This document shows positions 23,193-31,649 of a DNA stretch of 64,000 bases, one piece after another; position 1 is the first letter of the stretch, and the number at the start of each line of letters is the position of its first letter. Made by a program: the position numbers and the translations under genes. The DNA lies in contig NZ_BMSX01000030.1 of NCBI RefSeq assembly GCF_014649375.1, forward strand, positions 45,082 to 109,081, given 5' to 3'. Under the pieces are notes generated by a model. That model saw only the letters and a program-made list of their open reading frames with translations, made no database searches and was not told the DNA's origin. Origin of the DNA: Streptomyces aurantiogriseus. Lineage in GTDB: Bacteria > Actinomycetota > Actinomycetes > Streptomycetales > Streptomycetaceae.

Positions 23193-24671
23193 TCACTTCT
23201 TCCTGCCGCGCTTCTCGCGCACCCGCACCGAGATGTGGATCGGCGTGCCCTCGAAGCCGAACTCCTCGCGCAGCCGGCGTTCGATGAAGCGCCGATAGCC
23301 CGCCTCGATGAAGCCGGAGGCGAACAGCACGAACCGCGGCGGCTTGGTGCCGGCCTGGGTGCCGAAGAGGATGCGCGGCTGCTTGCCGCCCCGGATCGGG
23401 TGCGGGTGGGCCGAGACCAGCTCGCCGAGGAAGGCGTTCAGCCGGCCCGTGGGGACCCGGGTCTCCCAGCCGGCCAGAGCGGTCTCGATCGCGGGGACCA
23501 GCTTCTCCATGTGCCGTCCGGTGCGCGCCGAGACGTTCACCCGAGGCGCCCAGGCGACCTGGCCGAACTCGGTCTCGATCTCCCGCTCCAGGTAGTAGCG
23601 GCGCTCCTCGTCGAGGGTGTCCCACTTGTTGTACGCGATGACCATCGCGCGGCCCGCCTCGACGGCCATGGTGACGATGCGCTGGTCCTGGACCGAGATG
23701 GACTCGGAGGCGTCGATCAGGATGACCGCCACCTCGGCCTTCTCAACGGCGGCCGCGGTACGCAGCGAGGCGTAGTAGTCGGCGCCCTGCTGGAGGTGGA
23801 CGCGCTTGCGGATGCCCGCCGTGTCGACGAACTTCCAGGTGACGCCGCCGAGTTCGATCAGCTCGTCGACCGGGTCACGGGTGGTCCCCGCGAGTTCGTT
23901 GACGACGACGCGCTCCTCGCCGGCCACCTTGTTCAGCAGCGAGGACTTGCCGACGTTCGGGCGGCCGATGAGCGCGATGCGGCGCGGGCCGCCGATCGCC
24001 GTGCCGAAGGTCTGCTCGGGCGCCTCCGGGAGCGCCTCCAGGACGGCGTCCAGCATGTCGCCGGTGCCCCGGCCGTGCAGCGCGGAGACCGGGTGCGGCT
24101 CGCCGAGGCCCAGGGACCACAGGTAGGCCGCGTCGGCCTCGCCGCTCGGGCCGTCGACCTTGTTGGCGGCGAGCACGACGGGCTTGCCGGCCTTGCGCAG
24201 CAGTCGTACGACCGCCTCGTCGGTGTCGGTGGCGCCGACCTTGGCGTCGACGACGAAGACGACGGCGTCGGCGGCCTCGATCGCGTACTCGGCCTGCGCG
24301 GCCACGGAGGCGTCGATGCCGAGGACGTCCTGCTCCCAGCCGCCGGTGTCGACGACCTTGAAGCGGCGGCCCGCCCACTCGGCCTCGTAGGTGACGCGGT
24401 CGCGGGTCACACCCGGCTTGTCCTCGACGACGGCCTCGCGCCGCCCGATGATCCGGTTCACCAGGGTCGACTTGCCGACGTTCGGCCGGCCGACGACGGC
24501 GAGCACCGGCAGCGGACCGTGACCGGCCGCCTCGATGGCGCCCTCGACGTCCTCGAGATCGAAGCCCTCTTCCGCGGCGAGCTCCATGAACTCCGCGTAC
24601 TCGGCGTCGCCGAGCGCCCCGTGATCGTGCTCGAAACCGTCCGAGCCGTCGGGCTGGATGTGGTCGTTCAT
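23193..24671 (-). CDS. der: Ribosome biogenesis GTPase Der (EngA), double GTPase
   Basis: This 492-aa protein has two tandem GTPase domains and a C-terminal KH-like domain. G1 motifs are GRPNVGKST (about residue 57) and GRPNVGKSS (about 235). G3 is DTGGWE and DTAGIR; G4 is NKVD and NKWD. It assists late 50S subunit assembly. The start is ATG 24671 with GAGG ten bases upstream; GTG 24734 would lengthen the acidic N-terminus by 21 residues. An acidic N-terminal extension of about 45 residues precedes the first domain. It lies 76 bases after an acyltransferase gene, at the end of the tyrA/aroH-cmk-plsC-der group. Confidence 0.96.
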   Translation of the reverse strand: MNDHIQPDGSDGFEHDHGALGDAEYAEFMELAAEEGFDLEDVEGAIEAAGHGPLPVLAVVGRPNVGKSTLVNRIIGRREAVVEDKPGVTRDRVTYEAEWAGRRFKVVDTGGWEQDVLGIDASVAAQAEYAIEAADAVVFVVDAKVGATDTDEAVVRLLRKAGKPVVLAANKVDGPSGEADAAYLWSLGLGEPHPVSALHGRGTGDMLDAVLEALPEAPEQTFGTAIGGPRRIALIGRPNVGKSSLLNKVAGEERVVVNELAGTTRDPVDELIELGGVTWKFVDTAGIRKRVHLQQGADYYASLRTAAAVEKAEVAVILIDASESISVQDQRIVTMAVEAGRAMVIAYNKWDTLDEERRYYLEREIETEFGQVAWAPRVNVSARTGRHMEKLVPAIETALAGWETRVPTGRLNAFLGELVSAHPHPIRGGKQPRILFGTQAGTKPPRFVLFASGFIEAGYRRFIERRLREEFGFEGTPIHISVRVREKRGRKK

Positions 24672-24747
24672 GAAGTCCGTACCTCGTTCATCGTGGTGAT
24701 CGGTGGAATGCCCGGTGTCGTCCGGTTGATCCACTACTCAGTGTCGC

Positions 24748-25395
24748 CTAGCGGCTGGTCAGCCGCCTCGCGTTTTCCAGGTGCGCGGCCAGCTGCTTCT
24801 GGATGCGCTCGGTCGCCTCGTCCAGCGCCTTGCGCGTACGCCGTCCGCTGCCGTCGCCCGCCTCGAAGGGGTCGCCGAAGACGACGTCGACGCGGGACCG
24901 CAGCGGGGGCAGCCCCTTCATCAACCGTCCGCGCCGCTCGGAACTTCCCAGCACCGCGACGGGGACGATCGGCGCCCCGCTGCGCACCGCGAAGTAGGCG
25001 AGGCCGGCCCGCAGGGAGGCGAAGTCGCCCTCGCCCCGGGTGCCCTCGGGGAAGATCCCGAGAACACCGCCGTTCTCCAGGACACCCAGCGCGCGGGTGA
25101 TCGCGGTGCGGTCGGTGCTCCCGCGGTCGACCTTGAGCTGGCCGATGCCGGTCAGGAAGGGGTCGAGAGGGCCGACGAACGCCTCCTTCTTGATCAGGAA
25201 GTGCGTCGGCCGGGGCGCCACGCCCATGACCATCGGCCCGTCGATGTTGTGGGAGTGGTTGACGGCGAAGATCACCGGGCCGGTCGCGGGCACCTTCCAG
25301 GCACCCAGCACCCGCGGCTTCCACAGCCCGTACATCAGGCCGACGCCGATGCGCCGCCCGACCTCCGCACCCCTCTCCGAGGGCAGTTCGCTCAC
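24748..25395 (-). CDS. 1-acylglycerol-3-phosphate acyltransferase family protein (PlsC-like)
   Basis: This 215-aa protein carries the acyltransferase motifs: NHSHNIDGP (altered from NHxxxxD, still with His and Asp), FPEGTRGEGDF (second conserved block) and VPVAVLGSS. It should esterify lysophosphatidic acid or a related lysolipid at the membrane. GTG 25395 overlaps the cmk stop by GTGA, indicating translational coupling. The cmk-plsC-der order is frequent in actinobacteria. Confidence 0.88.
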   Translation of the reverse strand: MSELPSERGAEVGRRIGVGLMYGLWKPRVLGAWKVPATGPVIFAVNHSHNIDGPMVMGVAPRPTHFLIKKEAFVGPLDPFLTGIGQLKVDRGSTDRTAITRALGVLENGGVLGIFPEGTRGEGDFASLRAGLAYFAVRSGAPIVPVAVLGSSERRGRLMKGLPPLRSRVDVVFGDPFEAGDGSGRRTRKALDEATERIQKQLAAHLENARRLTSR

Positions 25396-26078
25396 CGTGC
25401 CGCCCGCTTCTCCTCGACGAGCGTGACGACGCACTCGATGACCTGGGCCAGCGTCAGCTCGGTGGTGTCCACCTCGACGGCGTCGTCCGCCTTGGCGAGC
25501 GGGGAGGTCTTACGGGAGGAGTCGGCCGCGTCCCGCTTGATCAGCGCCTCCCGGGTGGCGTGGACGTCGGCGCCCTTCAGCTCACCGTTGCGGCGGGCGG
25601 CGCGGGCCTCCGGCGAGGCGGTGAGGAAGATCTTCAGATCGGCGTCCGGCAGCACGGTCGTCCCGATGTCGCGCCCCTCGACGACGATCCCCTTCTCCAC
25701 GGAGGCGGCCAGCGACCGCTGCAGCTCCGTGATCCGCGTCCGCACCTCCGGTACGGCACTCACCGCGCTGACCTTGGAGGTGACCTCCTGGCTGCGGATC
25801 GGGCCGGCCACGTCGGTGCCGTCGACCGTGATCGTCGGGTGGGCCGGGTCGGTGCCGGAGATGATCTCCGGCTTGCCCGCGACGGCGGCGATCGCCGTGG
25901 GGTCCTCGATGTCGATCCCGTTGTTCACCATCCACCACGTGATCGCCCGGTACTGCGCCCCGGTGTCCAGGTAGCTCAGGCCGAGCTGCGCGGCCACGGC
26001 CTTGGACGTGCTCGACTTGCCCGTGCCGGAGGGGCCGTCGATGGCGACAATCACGGGCTGGGCGGCGCCGTTTTCCAC
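25392..26078 (-). CDS. cmk: (d)CMP kinase
   Basis: This 228-aa protein begins near VIVAIDGPSGTGKSSTSKAVA, the P-loop of cytidylate kinase. It has LDTGAQYRAIT (the family Y-R motif), SQEVTSKVSAVSAVPEVR in the CMP-binding insert, and VVEGRDIGTTVLPDADLKIFLTASPEARA. It phosphorylates CMP and dCMP with ATP. GTG 26078 is chosen because AGGAAGG lies upstream and homologues begin here. The gene overlaps the plsC-like gene downstream. Confidence 0.95.
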   Translation of the reverse strand: MENGAAQPVIVAIDGPSGTGKSSTSKAVAAQLGLSYLDTGAQYRAITWWMVNNGIDIEDPTAIAAVAGKPEIISGTDPAHPTITVDGTDVAGPIRSQEVTSKVSAVSAVPEVRTRITELQRSLAASVEKGIVVEGRDIGTTVLPDADLKIFLTASPEARAARRNGELKGADVHATREALIKRDAADSSRKTSPLAKADDAVEVDTTELTLAQVIECVVTLVEEKRAAR

Positions 26079-26387
26079 GGGGGGACACCTTCCTGGTGCG
26101 AGGCGGTGGGCTGCGGGGCGAGACTGTGCCCCGCACAAGGTTACTGGGTGCGGGTCACTCGTCCGGCCGCACAGGGGGTGCCGCACCGGCCCTGGTCCAG
26201 TAAGCGCGTCCGGCGCCTTGTCGGCGAGGGCAGGCATATCCAGCCCGTCCGGCGTTTGAGGACGAGGCCCGTTCAGGGCCGATGCGGGGGTCTGGGGGCG
26301 CAGCCCCCAGGGCACGGCCACTTCTCGGCCGACCGAGACGGGCGGGTGGGCACAGGCCCAGAGGTCGAAGGCGGAGCCCCCAGCGCC
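26079..26387. other. Intergenic region between cmk and tyrA
   Basis: 309 bp on the transcribed (minus) side between tyrA and cmk. It contains the dispersed palindromic repeat at 26240-26312. No coding sequence is convincing. Confidence 0.5.
26240..26312. repeat. Dispersed Streptomyces intergenic repeat
   Basis: The phrase CCAGCCCGTCCGGCGTTTGA (26240-26259) is followed by a GACGAGGCCC block and, at 26292-26310, by CTGGGGG...CCCCCAG, which forms a hairpin. I recall this string as very common between genes of many streptomycetes. It is probably an extragenic palindromic element that can act as a terminator or RNA stabiliser for tyrA. Confidence 0.7.
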
Positions 26388-27473
26388 CTACTGCCGGATG
26401 GCCCACCCCCGCTCCCGCAACGCCGCCGACAACACCGCCGCCGACTTCGGTTCCACCATCAACTGCACCAGCCCCGCCTGCTGCCCCGTCGCGTGCTCGA
26501 TCCGCACGTCCTCGATGTTGACCCCCGCCACACCCGCGTCGGCGAAGATCCTCGCGAGCTGCCCGGGCTGGTCGTCGATCAGCACGGCGACGACCTCGTA
26601 CACCCGCGGAGCGGACCCGTGCTTGCCGGGGACACGCACCTGCCCCGCGTTGCCGCGGCGCAGGACGTCCTGGATGCCGTCGACGCCCTCGCGGCGCTTG
26701 TCCTCGTCGGAGGACTGCAGCGCCCGCAGCGCCTGGACGGTCTCCTCCAGGTCGGCGGCGACGTCGGTGAGCAGGTCGGCGACCGGCCCCGGATTCGCGG
26801 ACAGGATGTCGATCCACATCCGGGGGTCGGAGGCGGCGATCCGGGTCACGTCCCGGATGCCCTGCCCGCACAGCCGTACGGCGGCCTCCTCGGCGTTCTC
26901 CAGACGCGCGGCGACCATGCTGGAGACGAGGTGGGGCATGTGGGAGACCAGCGCGACCGCCCGGTCGTGGGCGTCCGCGTCCATCACCACGGGAACGGCC
27001 CGGCAGTGCGAGACCAGCTCCAGGGCGAGGTTCAGCACCTCGGTGTCGGTGTCCCGGGTGGGCGTGAGCACCCAGGGCCGGCCCTCGAACAGGTCGCCGG
27101 TCGCGGCCAGCGGGCCGGACTTCTCACGGCCCGACATGGGGTGGGTGCCCAGGTACGCCGAGAGGTCGAGCCCGAGTGCCTCCAGCTCGCGCCGCGGCCC
27201 TCCCTTGACGCTGGCCACGTCGAGGTAGCCGCGCGCCACACCCCGGCGCATGGCGTCGGCGAGCACGGCGGCCACATGGGCGGGCGGGGCGGCGACGATG
27301 GCGACGTCCACGGGGCCGTCGGGGGCCTCGTCGGTGCCGGCGCCGAGCGCGGCCGCCGTACGGGCCTGCTCGGGGTCGTGGTCCTCCAGGTGGACGACGA
27401 CGCCCCGCTGGACGAGGGCCAGGGCCGCGGAGGTGCCGATGAGTCCGGTTCCGATGACGAGCGCGGTCCTCAC
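26388..27473 (-). CDS. tyrA: Prephenate dehydrogenase with C-terminal ACT domain
   Basis: This 361-aa protein begins VRTALVIGTGLIGTSAALAL, an NAD(P)-binding fingerprint. GTHPMSGREKSGP is the prephenate-binding His motif of TyrA. From about residue 285, VYEVVAVLIDDQPGQLARIFADAGVAGVNIEDVRI is an ACT domain, a likely tyrosine-feedback site. It oxidises prephenate to 4-hydroxyphenylpyruvate. GTG 27473 overlaps the aroH stop by GTGA, so the two aromatic-pathway genes are coupled. Confidence 0.94.
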   Translation of the reverse strand: MRTALVIGTGLIGTSAALALVQRGVVVHLEDHDPEQARTAAALGAGTDEAPDGPVDVAIVAAPPAHVAAVLADAMRRGVARGYLDVASVKGGPRRELEALGLDLSAYLGTHPMSGREKSGPLAATGDLFEGRPWVLTPTRDTDTEVLNLALELVSHCRAVPVVMDADAHDRAVALVSHMPHLVSSMVAARLENAEEAAVRLCGQGIRDVTRIAASDPRMWIDILSANPGPVADLLTDVAADLEETVQALRALQSSDEDKRREGVDGIQDVLRRGNAGQVRVPGKHGSAPRVYEVVAVLIDDQPGQLARIFADAGVAGVNIEDVRIEHATGQQAGLVQLMVEPKSAAVLSAALRERGWAIRQ

Positions 27474-27832
27474 TGGGCGATGTCCTTGCGCAGGGCGGCG
27501 GCGGCACCGAGGTAGACGTGGTTGATGCCGGCGCGGGGCTTGTCGGACTCGATGTGCGCGAGGACGCGGACGACCCGCGGCATGGCGCCCCGGACGTCGA
27601 GTTCCTGGGCGCAGATCAGCGGCACGTCGGCGATGCCGAGCTTGCGGGCGGCGGCCGCCGGGAAGTCGCTGTGCAGGTCGGGCGTGGCCGTGAACCAGAT
27701 GCTGATCAGGTCGTCGGCGCTGAGGGAGTTCCGCTCCATGATGGCGGTCAGCAGGGCCCCGACCTGCTCGTCCATGTGGCCGGCCTCGTCCCTCTCCAGC
27801 TGGACGGCCCCCCGGACCGCTCGTACCGCCAC
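27470..27832 (-). CDS. aroH: Chorismate mutase, AroH type
   Basis: This 120-aa protein has the monofunctional AroH fold pattern: VRAVRGAVQLERDE at the start, IWFTATPDLHSDFPAAAARK in the middle and QELDVRGAMPRVVRVLAHIE with the active-site Arg. It converts chorismate to prephenate, the substrate of the coupled TyrA. The start is GTG 27832. It is the first gene of the tyrA-side operon. Confidence 0.94.
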   Translation of the reverse strand: MAVRAVRGAVQLERDEAGHMDEQVGALLTAIMERNSLSADDLISIWFTATPDLHSDFPAAAARKLGIADVPLICAQELDVRGAMPRVVRVLAHIESDKPRAGINHVYLGAAAALRKDIAQ

Positions 27833-28072
27833 GTCCCTGCTCCTCGCTCACGTAGGTATCGGCTTCTCGCCCGTCCAGCCTAGTCAGCCCGAGTCCGCCG
27901 GGTGGGCCGCGCCCGCCCGCTGAGACGGGGCCCGGACTCTGCCAATGTCACCTGTATCGCCGCATTCGGCCACTTGGTGCGGTAACGCCCCCGTGCGCCT
28001 CTTTACGCCGGGTGCGCCCTGCGCTCTCATGACTGTCTGACGGCAGGAAGCCCGCCTCGGGGAAGGCCCGAC

Positions 28073-28747
28073 ATGAAGCGTCCAGGACCCCTGCTCACCC
28101 TTCTCGCGGGACTGGTGCTCGGCCTGTTCCTGCTGACGCTCAACGCGACGACGGGGACGAAGCCCGCGTCGTCCTCGTACCAGTCGCCGAAGCCGTACCA
28201 GTCTCCGAAACCGAGCGCGAGCCCGAGCCCGACGCCGACGAGCACCCCGTCACCCGCCCCCAGCCCGTCGGCCACACCGATCCCGGACGCCGACTACGCG
28301 GGCCGCACCGACGACGACTCGGCGGCGATCGCCGTGACCCTGCGCGACGGCAGGGCGATCGCGTACTTCTGCGACGGCCGCGCCGAGGAGGCCTGGCTGA
28401 AGGGCCCGGTCGCCGAAGACGGCACGCTGCGGCTCACCGGGAAGAACGGCGCCCGCCTGGACGGCACGCTGAAGGAGGGCAAGCAGATCCGCGGCACGGT
28501 CGACGTCGGCGGCGCGCACCACTCGTTCACCGCGGACAGGGCGAAGAAGCCGTCCGGGCTGTACCGGGCGACCGCGACCGTGCGCGGGGCGACGATCGAC
28601 GGCGGCTGGATCGTGCTGAAGGACGGCTCCCAGGTCGGCATCCTCACCCGCGACGGCAAGCCCTCCCCCGCGCCTCGGATCGACCCGGAGACCGGCACGG
28701 TGACGGTCGACGGACAGCAGCTCACGGCCCGTCCCGCGACCCCCTGA
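28073..28747 (+). CDS. Hypothetical membrane-anchored or secreted protein
   Basis: This 224-aa protein starts at ATG 28073 after GGGGAAGG. An N-terminal hydrophobic segment (residues 5-24) acts as a signal anchor. A Ser/Pro/Thr-rich linker with two SPKP repeats follows (35-70). The C-terminal domain (about 72-224) has alternating strands such as AIAYFCDGRAEEAWLKG and LYRATATVRGATIDGGWIVL. No characterised family was recognised. It lies 13 bases upstream of a DUF6529-Rieske pair, so it may be an extracellular partner of that redox cassette. Confidence 0.75.
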   Translation: MKRPGPLLTLLAGLVLGLFLLTLNATTGTKPASSSYQSPKPYQSPKPSASPSPTPTSTPSPAPSPSATPIPDADYAGRTDDDSAAIAVTLRDGRAIAYFCDGRAEEAWLKGPVAEDGTLRLTGKNGARLDGTLKEGKQIRGTVDVGGAHHSFTADRAKKPSGLYRATATVRGATIDGGWIVLKDGSQVGILTRDGKPSPAPRIDPETGTVTVDGQQLTARPATP

Positions 28748-28760
28748 CCCGGGAGCCACC

Positions 28761-29345
28761 ATGACCGTCGACCCGAACGCCGCCACCCAGGGCTTCCCCA
28801 CGCCGAGCCCGGCCCACGGCCGCCCGCACCCGGCCCGCTACCTCGTCCCGGCCCTCGTCGCCGCCGCCGTCGCGCTCGCGCTGGGCGCGTACGGCAAGGT
28901 CCACGACCCGGCCGGCACCGCCTTCAACCTGGCCGGCTTCAGCAGCACGGGCGCGGTGAAGTCATGGCTGGCGACCGCCGCGTTCGCCTTCGCCCTCGTC
29001 CAGGTCGTCTCGGCCCTGATGGTCTACGGCAGGCTGCCCGGCCCGGGCTGGTCCGGGGCGCTGCACCGCTGGTCGGGCCGCGCCGCCTTCCTCGTGTCGG
29101 TCCCGGTCGCGGTGCACTGCCTGTACGCGCTGGGCTATCAGACGTACGAAACGCGTGTTTTGTGGCACTCTCTCCTGGGTTGCTTCTTCTTCGGTGCCTT
29201 CAGTGCCAAGATGCTGTTGCTCCGTTCGGAGCGACTTCCCTCCTGGCTGCTGCCGATCGTCGGCGGGCTTGTCTTCGCCGTGTTCACGATCGTCTGGCTG
29301 ACCTCCGCCCTCTGGTTCTTCCGCACCTTCGGAGTGACGACATGA
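28761..29345 (+). CDS. DUF6529-type membrane protein (possible b-type heme protein)
   Basis: This 194-aa protein has a short Pro-rich N-terminus and about four or five membrane helices. Histidines occur in LHRWSGRAAF, VAVHCLYALG and RVLWHSLLGC within or next to helices. This spacing is reminiscent of cytochrome b561-like diheme proteins. Heme binding is inferred. The stop overlaps the ATG of a Rieske lipoprotein by four bases, so the two should work together in membrane electron transfer. The DUF6529 name is from memory. Confidence 0.75.
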   Translation: MTVDPNAATQGFPTPSPAHGRPHPARYLVPALVAAAVALALGAYGKVHDPAGTAFNLAGFSSTGAVKSWLATAAFAFALVQVVSALMVYGRLPGPGWSGALHRWSGRAAFLVSVPVAVHCLYALGYQTYETRVLWHSLLGCFFFGAFSAKMLLLRSERLPSWLLPIVGGLVFAVFTIVWLTSALWFFRTFGVTT

Positions 29346-29758
29346 CCCACCCCGCCACGCGCCGGACGGTTCTCCTCGCGACGGGCGCGGCGGCACTCGC
29401 CGTCGGCTGCAGCGAGTACGACGACAACGGCGACTCCTCGTCCAGGACCACGTCCCCCGCCACCCCCGGAGGCCGGCAACTGACGACGACGGCCGAGATC
29501 CCCGTCGGCGGCGGCAAGATCTTCAAGGACGAGAAGGTCGTCGTCACCCAGCCGACGAAGGGCGACTTCAAGGCGTTCTCCGCGGTCTGCACCCATCAGG
29601 GCTGCACGGTCGCCACCGTCGCCGACGGCACCATCAACTGCGCCTGCCACAAGAGCAGCTTCCGGATCACCGACGGCTCGGTGACCGGTGGCCCGGCGAC
29701 CAGGCCGCTGCCCGCCGAGCAGATCACGGTGGAGGGCGACACCATCAAGCTCGCGTGA
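29342..29758 (+). CDS. Rieske [2Fe-2S] lipoprotein
   Basis: This 138-aa precursor has an RR-containing signal peptide with the lipobox ALAVGC (Cys about residue 23), indicating Tat export and lipidation. A Ser/Thr-rich spacer leads to a Rieske domain with CTHQGC and CACHKSSF, giving the Cys2His2 cluster ligands. ATGA couples it to the DUF6529 gene upstream. It probably carries electrons outside the membrane for the membrane partner. It is not the bc1 Rieske subunit, which has transmembrane helices and qcr neighbours. Confidence 0.9.
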   Translation: MTHPATRRTVLLATGAAALAVGCSEYDDNGDSSSRTTSPATPGGRQLTTTAEIPVGGGKIFKDEKVVVTQPTKGDFKAFSAVCTHQGCTVATVADGTINCACHKSSFRITDGSVTGGPATRPLPAEQITVEGDTIKLA

Positions 29759-29810
29759 TCAAGCAGGGGTGAGAGCCGGTGTGAGATCCGGTGTGATCGA
29801 GCGGGCCCGG

Positions 29811-30836
29811 TCACAGGTCCCAGAGCGCCCCGAGCGTCACCAGCTCCCCCTGGTACTCGATCCGGTCCGCCCACTCCGTGGGCCACGCCTCGGCCCCGGC
29901 GTACGCGCCCGCGAAGGCGCCCGCCAGGCAGGCGATGGAGTCGGAGTCGCCGGACGAGCAGGCGGCCCGGCGCAGGGCGGTCACCGGCTCGTCGGGGAAG
30001 AGCAGGAAGCAGAGCAGCCCGGTCGCCAGGGCCTCCTCGGCGATCCACCCCGCCCCCGTGGCCAGGCACGGGTCGGTCTCGGGCGACGGGTCGCGCAGTG
30101 CCGCCCGGAGGCGGTCCAGAACGGCCAGACACTCGTCCCAGCCGCGCGCGATGAAGTGCTCCGGGCTCGGGTCCTGGCTGCGGGTCCACAGGTCCCCGAG
30201 CCAGCGCTCGTGGTAGCGGCTGCGGTGTTCGAGGGCGTACGAGCGCAGCTGCCCGACCAGCCCCGCGGGCTCGGCGCCCTGCGCGAGCAGCCGTACGGCG
30301 TGGGCGGTGAGGTCGGAGGCGGCGAGAGCGGTGGGGTGGCCGTGGGTGAGGGCGGACTGGAGCTGGGCGGCACCGGCCCGCTGCTCGTCGCTGAGGCCGG
30401 GCGCGAGACCGAGGGGGGCGACGCGCATGTTGGCGCCGCAGCCCTTGGAGCCGATCTGGCTGGCGTCCTGCCAGAAGCGCTTCTCGTCCTTCAGCAGGTT
30501 GCAGGCGGTCAGGCAGGTCCGGCCCGGGGCCCGGTTGTTCTCGGGCGACTGGTACCAGTCGATGAACTCCTCGCGCAGCGGCCGTTCGAGACGCGAGGGC
30601 ACGAGCAGCCCCCGGTCCATGGCCGTGCGCAGGGCCCGTCCCACCGCGAGCGTCATCTGAGTGTCGTCGGAGACGAAGGCACGCTCCGGCAGCTGCATCT
30701 CGCGCCACGGCCCGCACTTGGCGAGGATCGACGGGACGTCGTTGAACTCGGTCGGAAACCCGAGCGCGTCCCCCAGTGCGAGGCCCACCAGGGCCCCGGT
30801 GGCGGCGCGCTTCCTGACGGTGGTGGTGGCGGTCAT
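29811..30836 (-). CDS. ADP-ribosylglycohydrolase family protein
   Basis: This 341-aa soluble protein has the ARH fold motifs: GALVGLALGDALGFPTEF at the N-terminus, FVSDDTQMTLAVG with metal-binding Asp residues, GCGANMRVAPLGL, and CSSGDSDSIACLAGAFAGA, the C-terminal metal-binding block. Such enzymes remove ADP-ribose from proteins or hydrolyse related ADP-ribosyl compounds with Mg2+. ATG 30836 overlaps the NUDIX regulator stop by ATGA, so the two are translated as a pair. The linkage places it in NAD/ADP-ribose turnover. The substrate is unknown. Confidence 0.9.
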   Translation of the reverse strand: MTATTTVRKRAATGALVGLALGDALGFPTEFNDVPSILAKCGPWREMQLPERAFVSDDTQMTLAVGRALRTAMDRGLLVPSRLERPLREEFIDWYQSPENNRAPGRTCLTACNLLKDEKRFWQDASQIGSKGCGANMRVAPLGLAPGLSDEQRAGAAQLQSALTHGHPTALAASDLTAHAVRLLAQGAEPAGLVGQLRSYALEHRSRYHERWLGDLWTRSQDPSPEHFIARGWDECLAVLDRLRAALRDPSPETDPCLATGAGWIAEEALATGLLCFLLFPDEPVTALRRAACSSGDSDSIACLAGAFAGAYAGAEAWPTEWADRIEYQGELVTLGALWDL

Positions 30837-31555
30837 GCGGAACGTCCTTCCCGGGGCGGTCGCAACAGCGGTGGGTGGAGGGTGGTGGCGGGGCCCGCGC
30901 GGTAGAGGGCGGCCGGTTTGCCGCGGCCGCCGGTCAGCCGCGCGGCGCCTCCGGGGACGGGCTCGACGAAGCCCGGGGTGGCGAGCACCTTGCGGCGGAA
31001 GTTGGGCCGGTCCAGTCCCGTGCCCCACACCGTCTCGTAGACCTGCTGGAGCTCGCCCAGGGTGAACTCGGGCGGGCAGAAGGCGGTCGCGAGGCAGGTG
31101 TACTCGAGCTTGGCGCCGACCCGTTCGTGGGCGTCGGCCAGGATCCGGTCGTGGTCGAAGGCGAGCGGCCTGGCGTCGTCGTACGGCAGCCAGCGGGCCT
31201 GGGCCGCGTCGCCGCCGCCGTGCGGTTCGGGCGCGTCGGGCAGCAGCGCGGCGAAGGCGACGGAGACGACCCGCATCCGGGGGTCGCGGTCGGGTTCGCT
31301 GTAGGTGCGCAGCTGCTCGAGGTGGAGCCCGGAGACGTCCTCCAGGCCGGTCTCCTCGGCGAGTTCGCGCCGGGCTGCGGTCTCGGCGGACTCGTCCGGC
31401 AGCACGAAGCCACCGGGCAGCGCCCACCGTCCGGCGTACGGCTCCTGGCCGCGCTCGACGAGCAGGACGTGCAGCGCGCCCCCGCGGAGGGTGAGGACCG
31501 CGAGGTCCACGGTGACGGCGAAGGGCTCGTAGGCGTACTTGTCGTAGCCCTGCAT
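30833..31555 (-). CDS. NUDIX-winged-helix protein, NrtR-like putative regulator
   Basis: This 240-aa protein has an N-terminal NUDIX domain (residues about 10-140) with a box GFVLPDESAETAARRELAEETGL, which keeps G...E..A..RE..EETG. A C-terminal winged-helix-like part has FTLGELQQVYETVWGTGLDRPNFRRKVL. This two-domain form is that of NrtR regulators, which bind ADP-ribose and repress NAD-related genes. Because the NUDIX box is largely complete, residual hydrolysis is possible. ATG 31555 follows GGGGG by eight bases; GTG 31564 lies inside the palindrome. A perfect 41-bp palindrome abuts the start, suggesting autoregulation. Confidence 0.85.
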   Translation of the reverse strand: MQGYDKYAYEPFAVTVDLAVLTLRGGALHVLLVERGQEPYAGRWALPGGFVLPDESAETAARRELAEETGLEDVSGLHLEQLRTYSEPDRDPRMRVVSVAFAALLPDAPEPHGGGDAAQARWLPYDDARPLAFDHDRILADAHERVGAKLEYTCLATAFCPPEFTLGELQQVYETVWGTGLDRPNFRRKVLATPGFVEPVPGGAARLTGGRGKPAALYRAGPATTLHPPLLRPPREGRSA

Positions 31556-31560
31556 GACTC

Positions 31561-31601
31561 GCACCCCCTTTTATAGTCGTCACGACTATAAAAGGGGGTG
31601 C
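31561..31601. promoter_or_regulatory. Perfect 41-bp palindrome, candidate NrtR operator
   Basis: Arms GCACCCCCTTTTATAGTCGT (31561-31580) and its exact complement (31582-31601) flank a single central base. The inner TATAGTCG-n-CGACTATA looks like a repressor operator. The outer arm supplies the GGGGG ribosome site of the gene starting at 31555. It also lies 49 bases downstream of the pseudouridine synthase stop, so a hairpin terminator for that gene is an alternative or additional role. Confidence 0.75.
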
Positions 31602-31649
31602 GGGTAGGTCACAAGCCCTTGAGGTCGATCGATCCCTGGAGGTCGATCC

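Noticed and set aside
23235..25100. A 621-codon plus-strand open frame
   Set aside because: It is antisense to der and the acyltransferase gene, with no motif.
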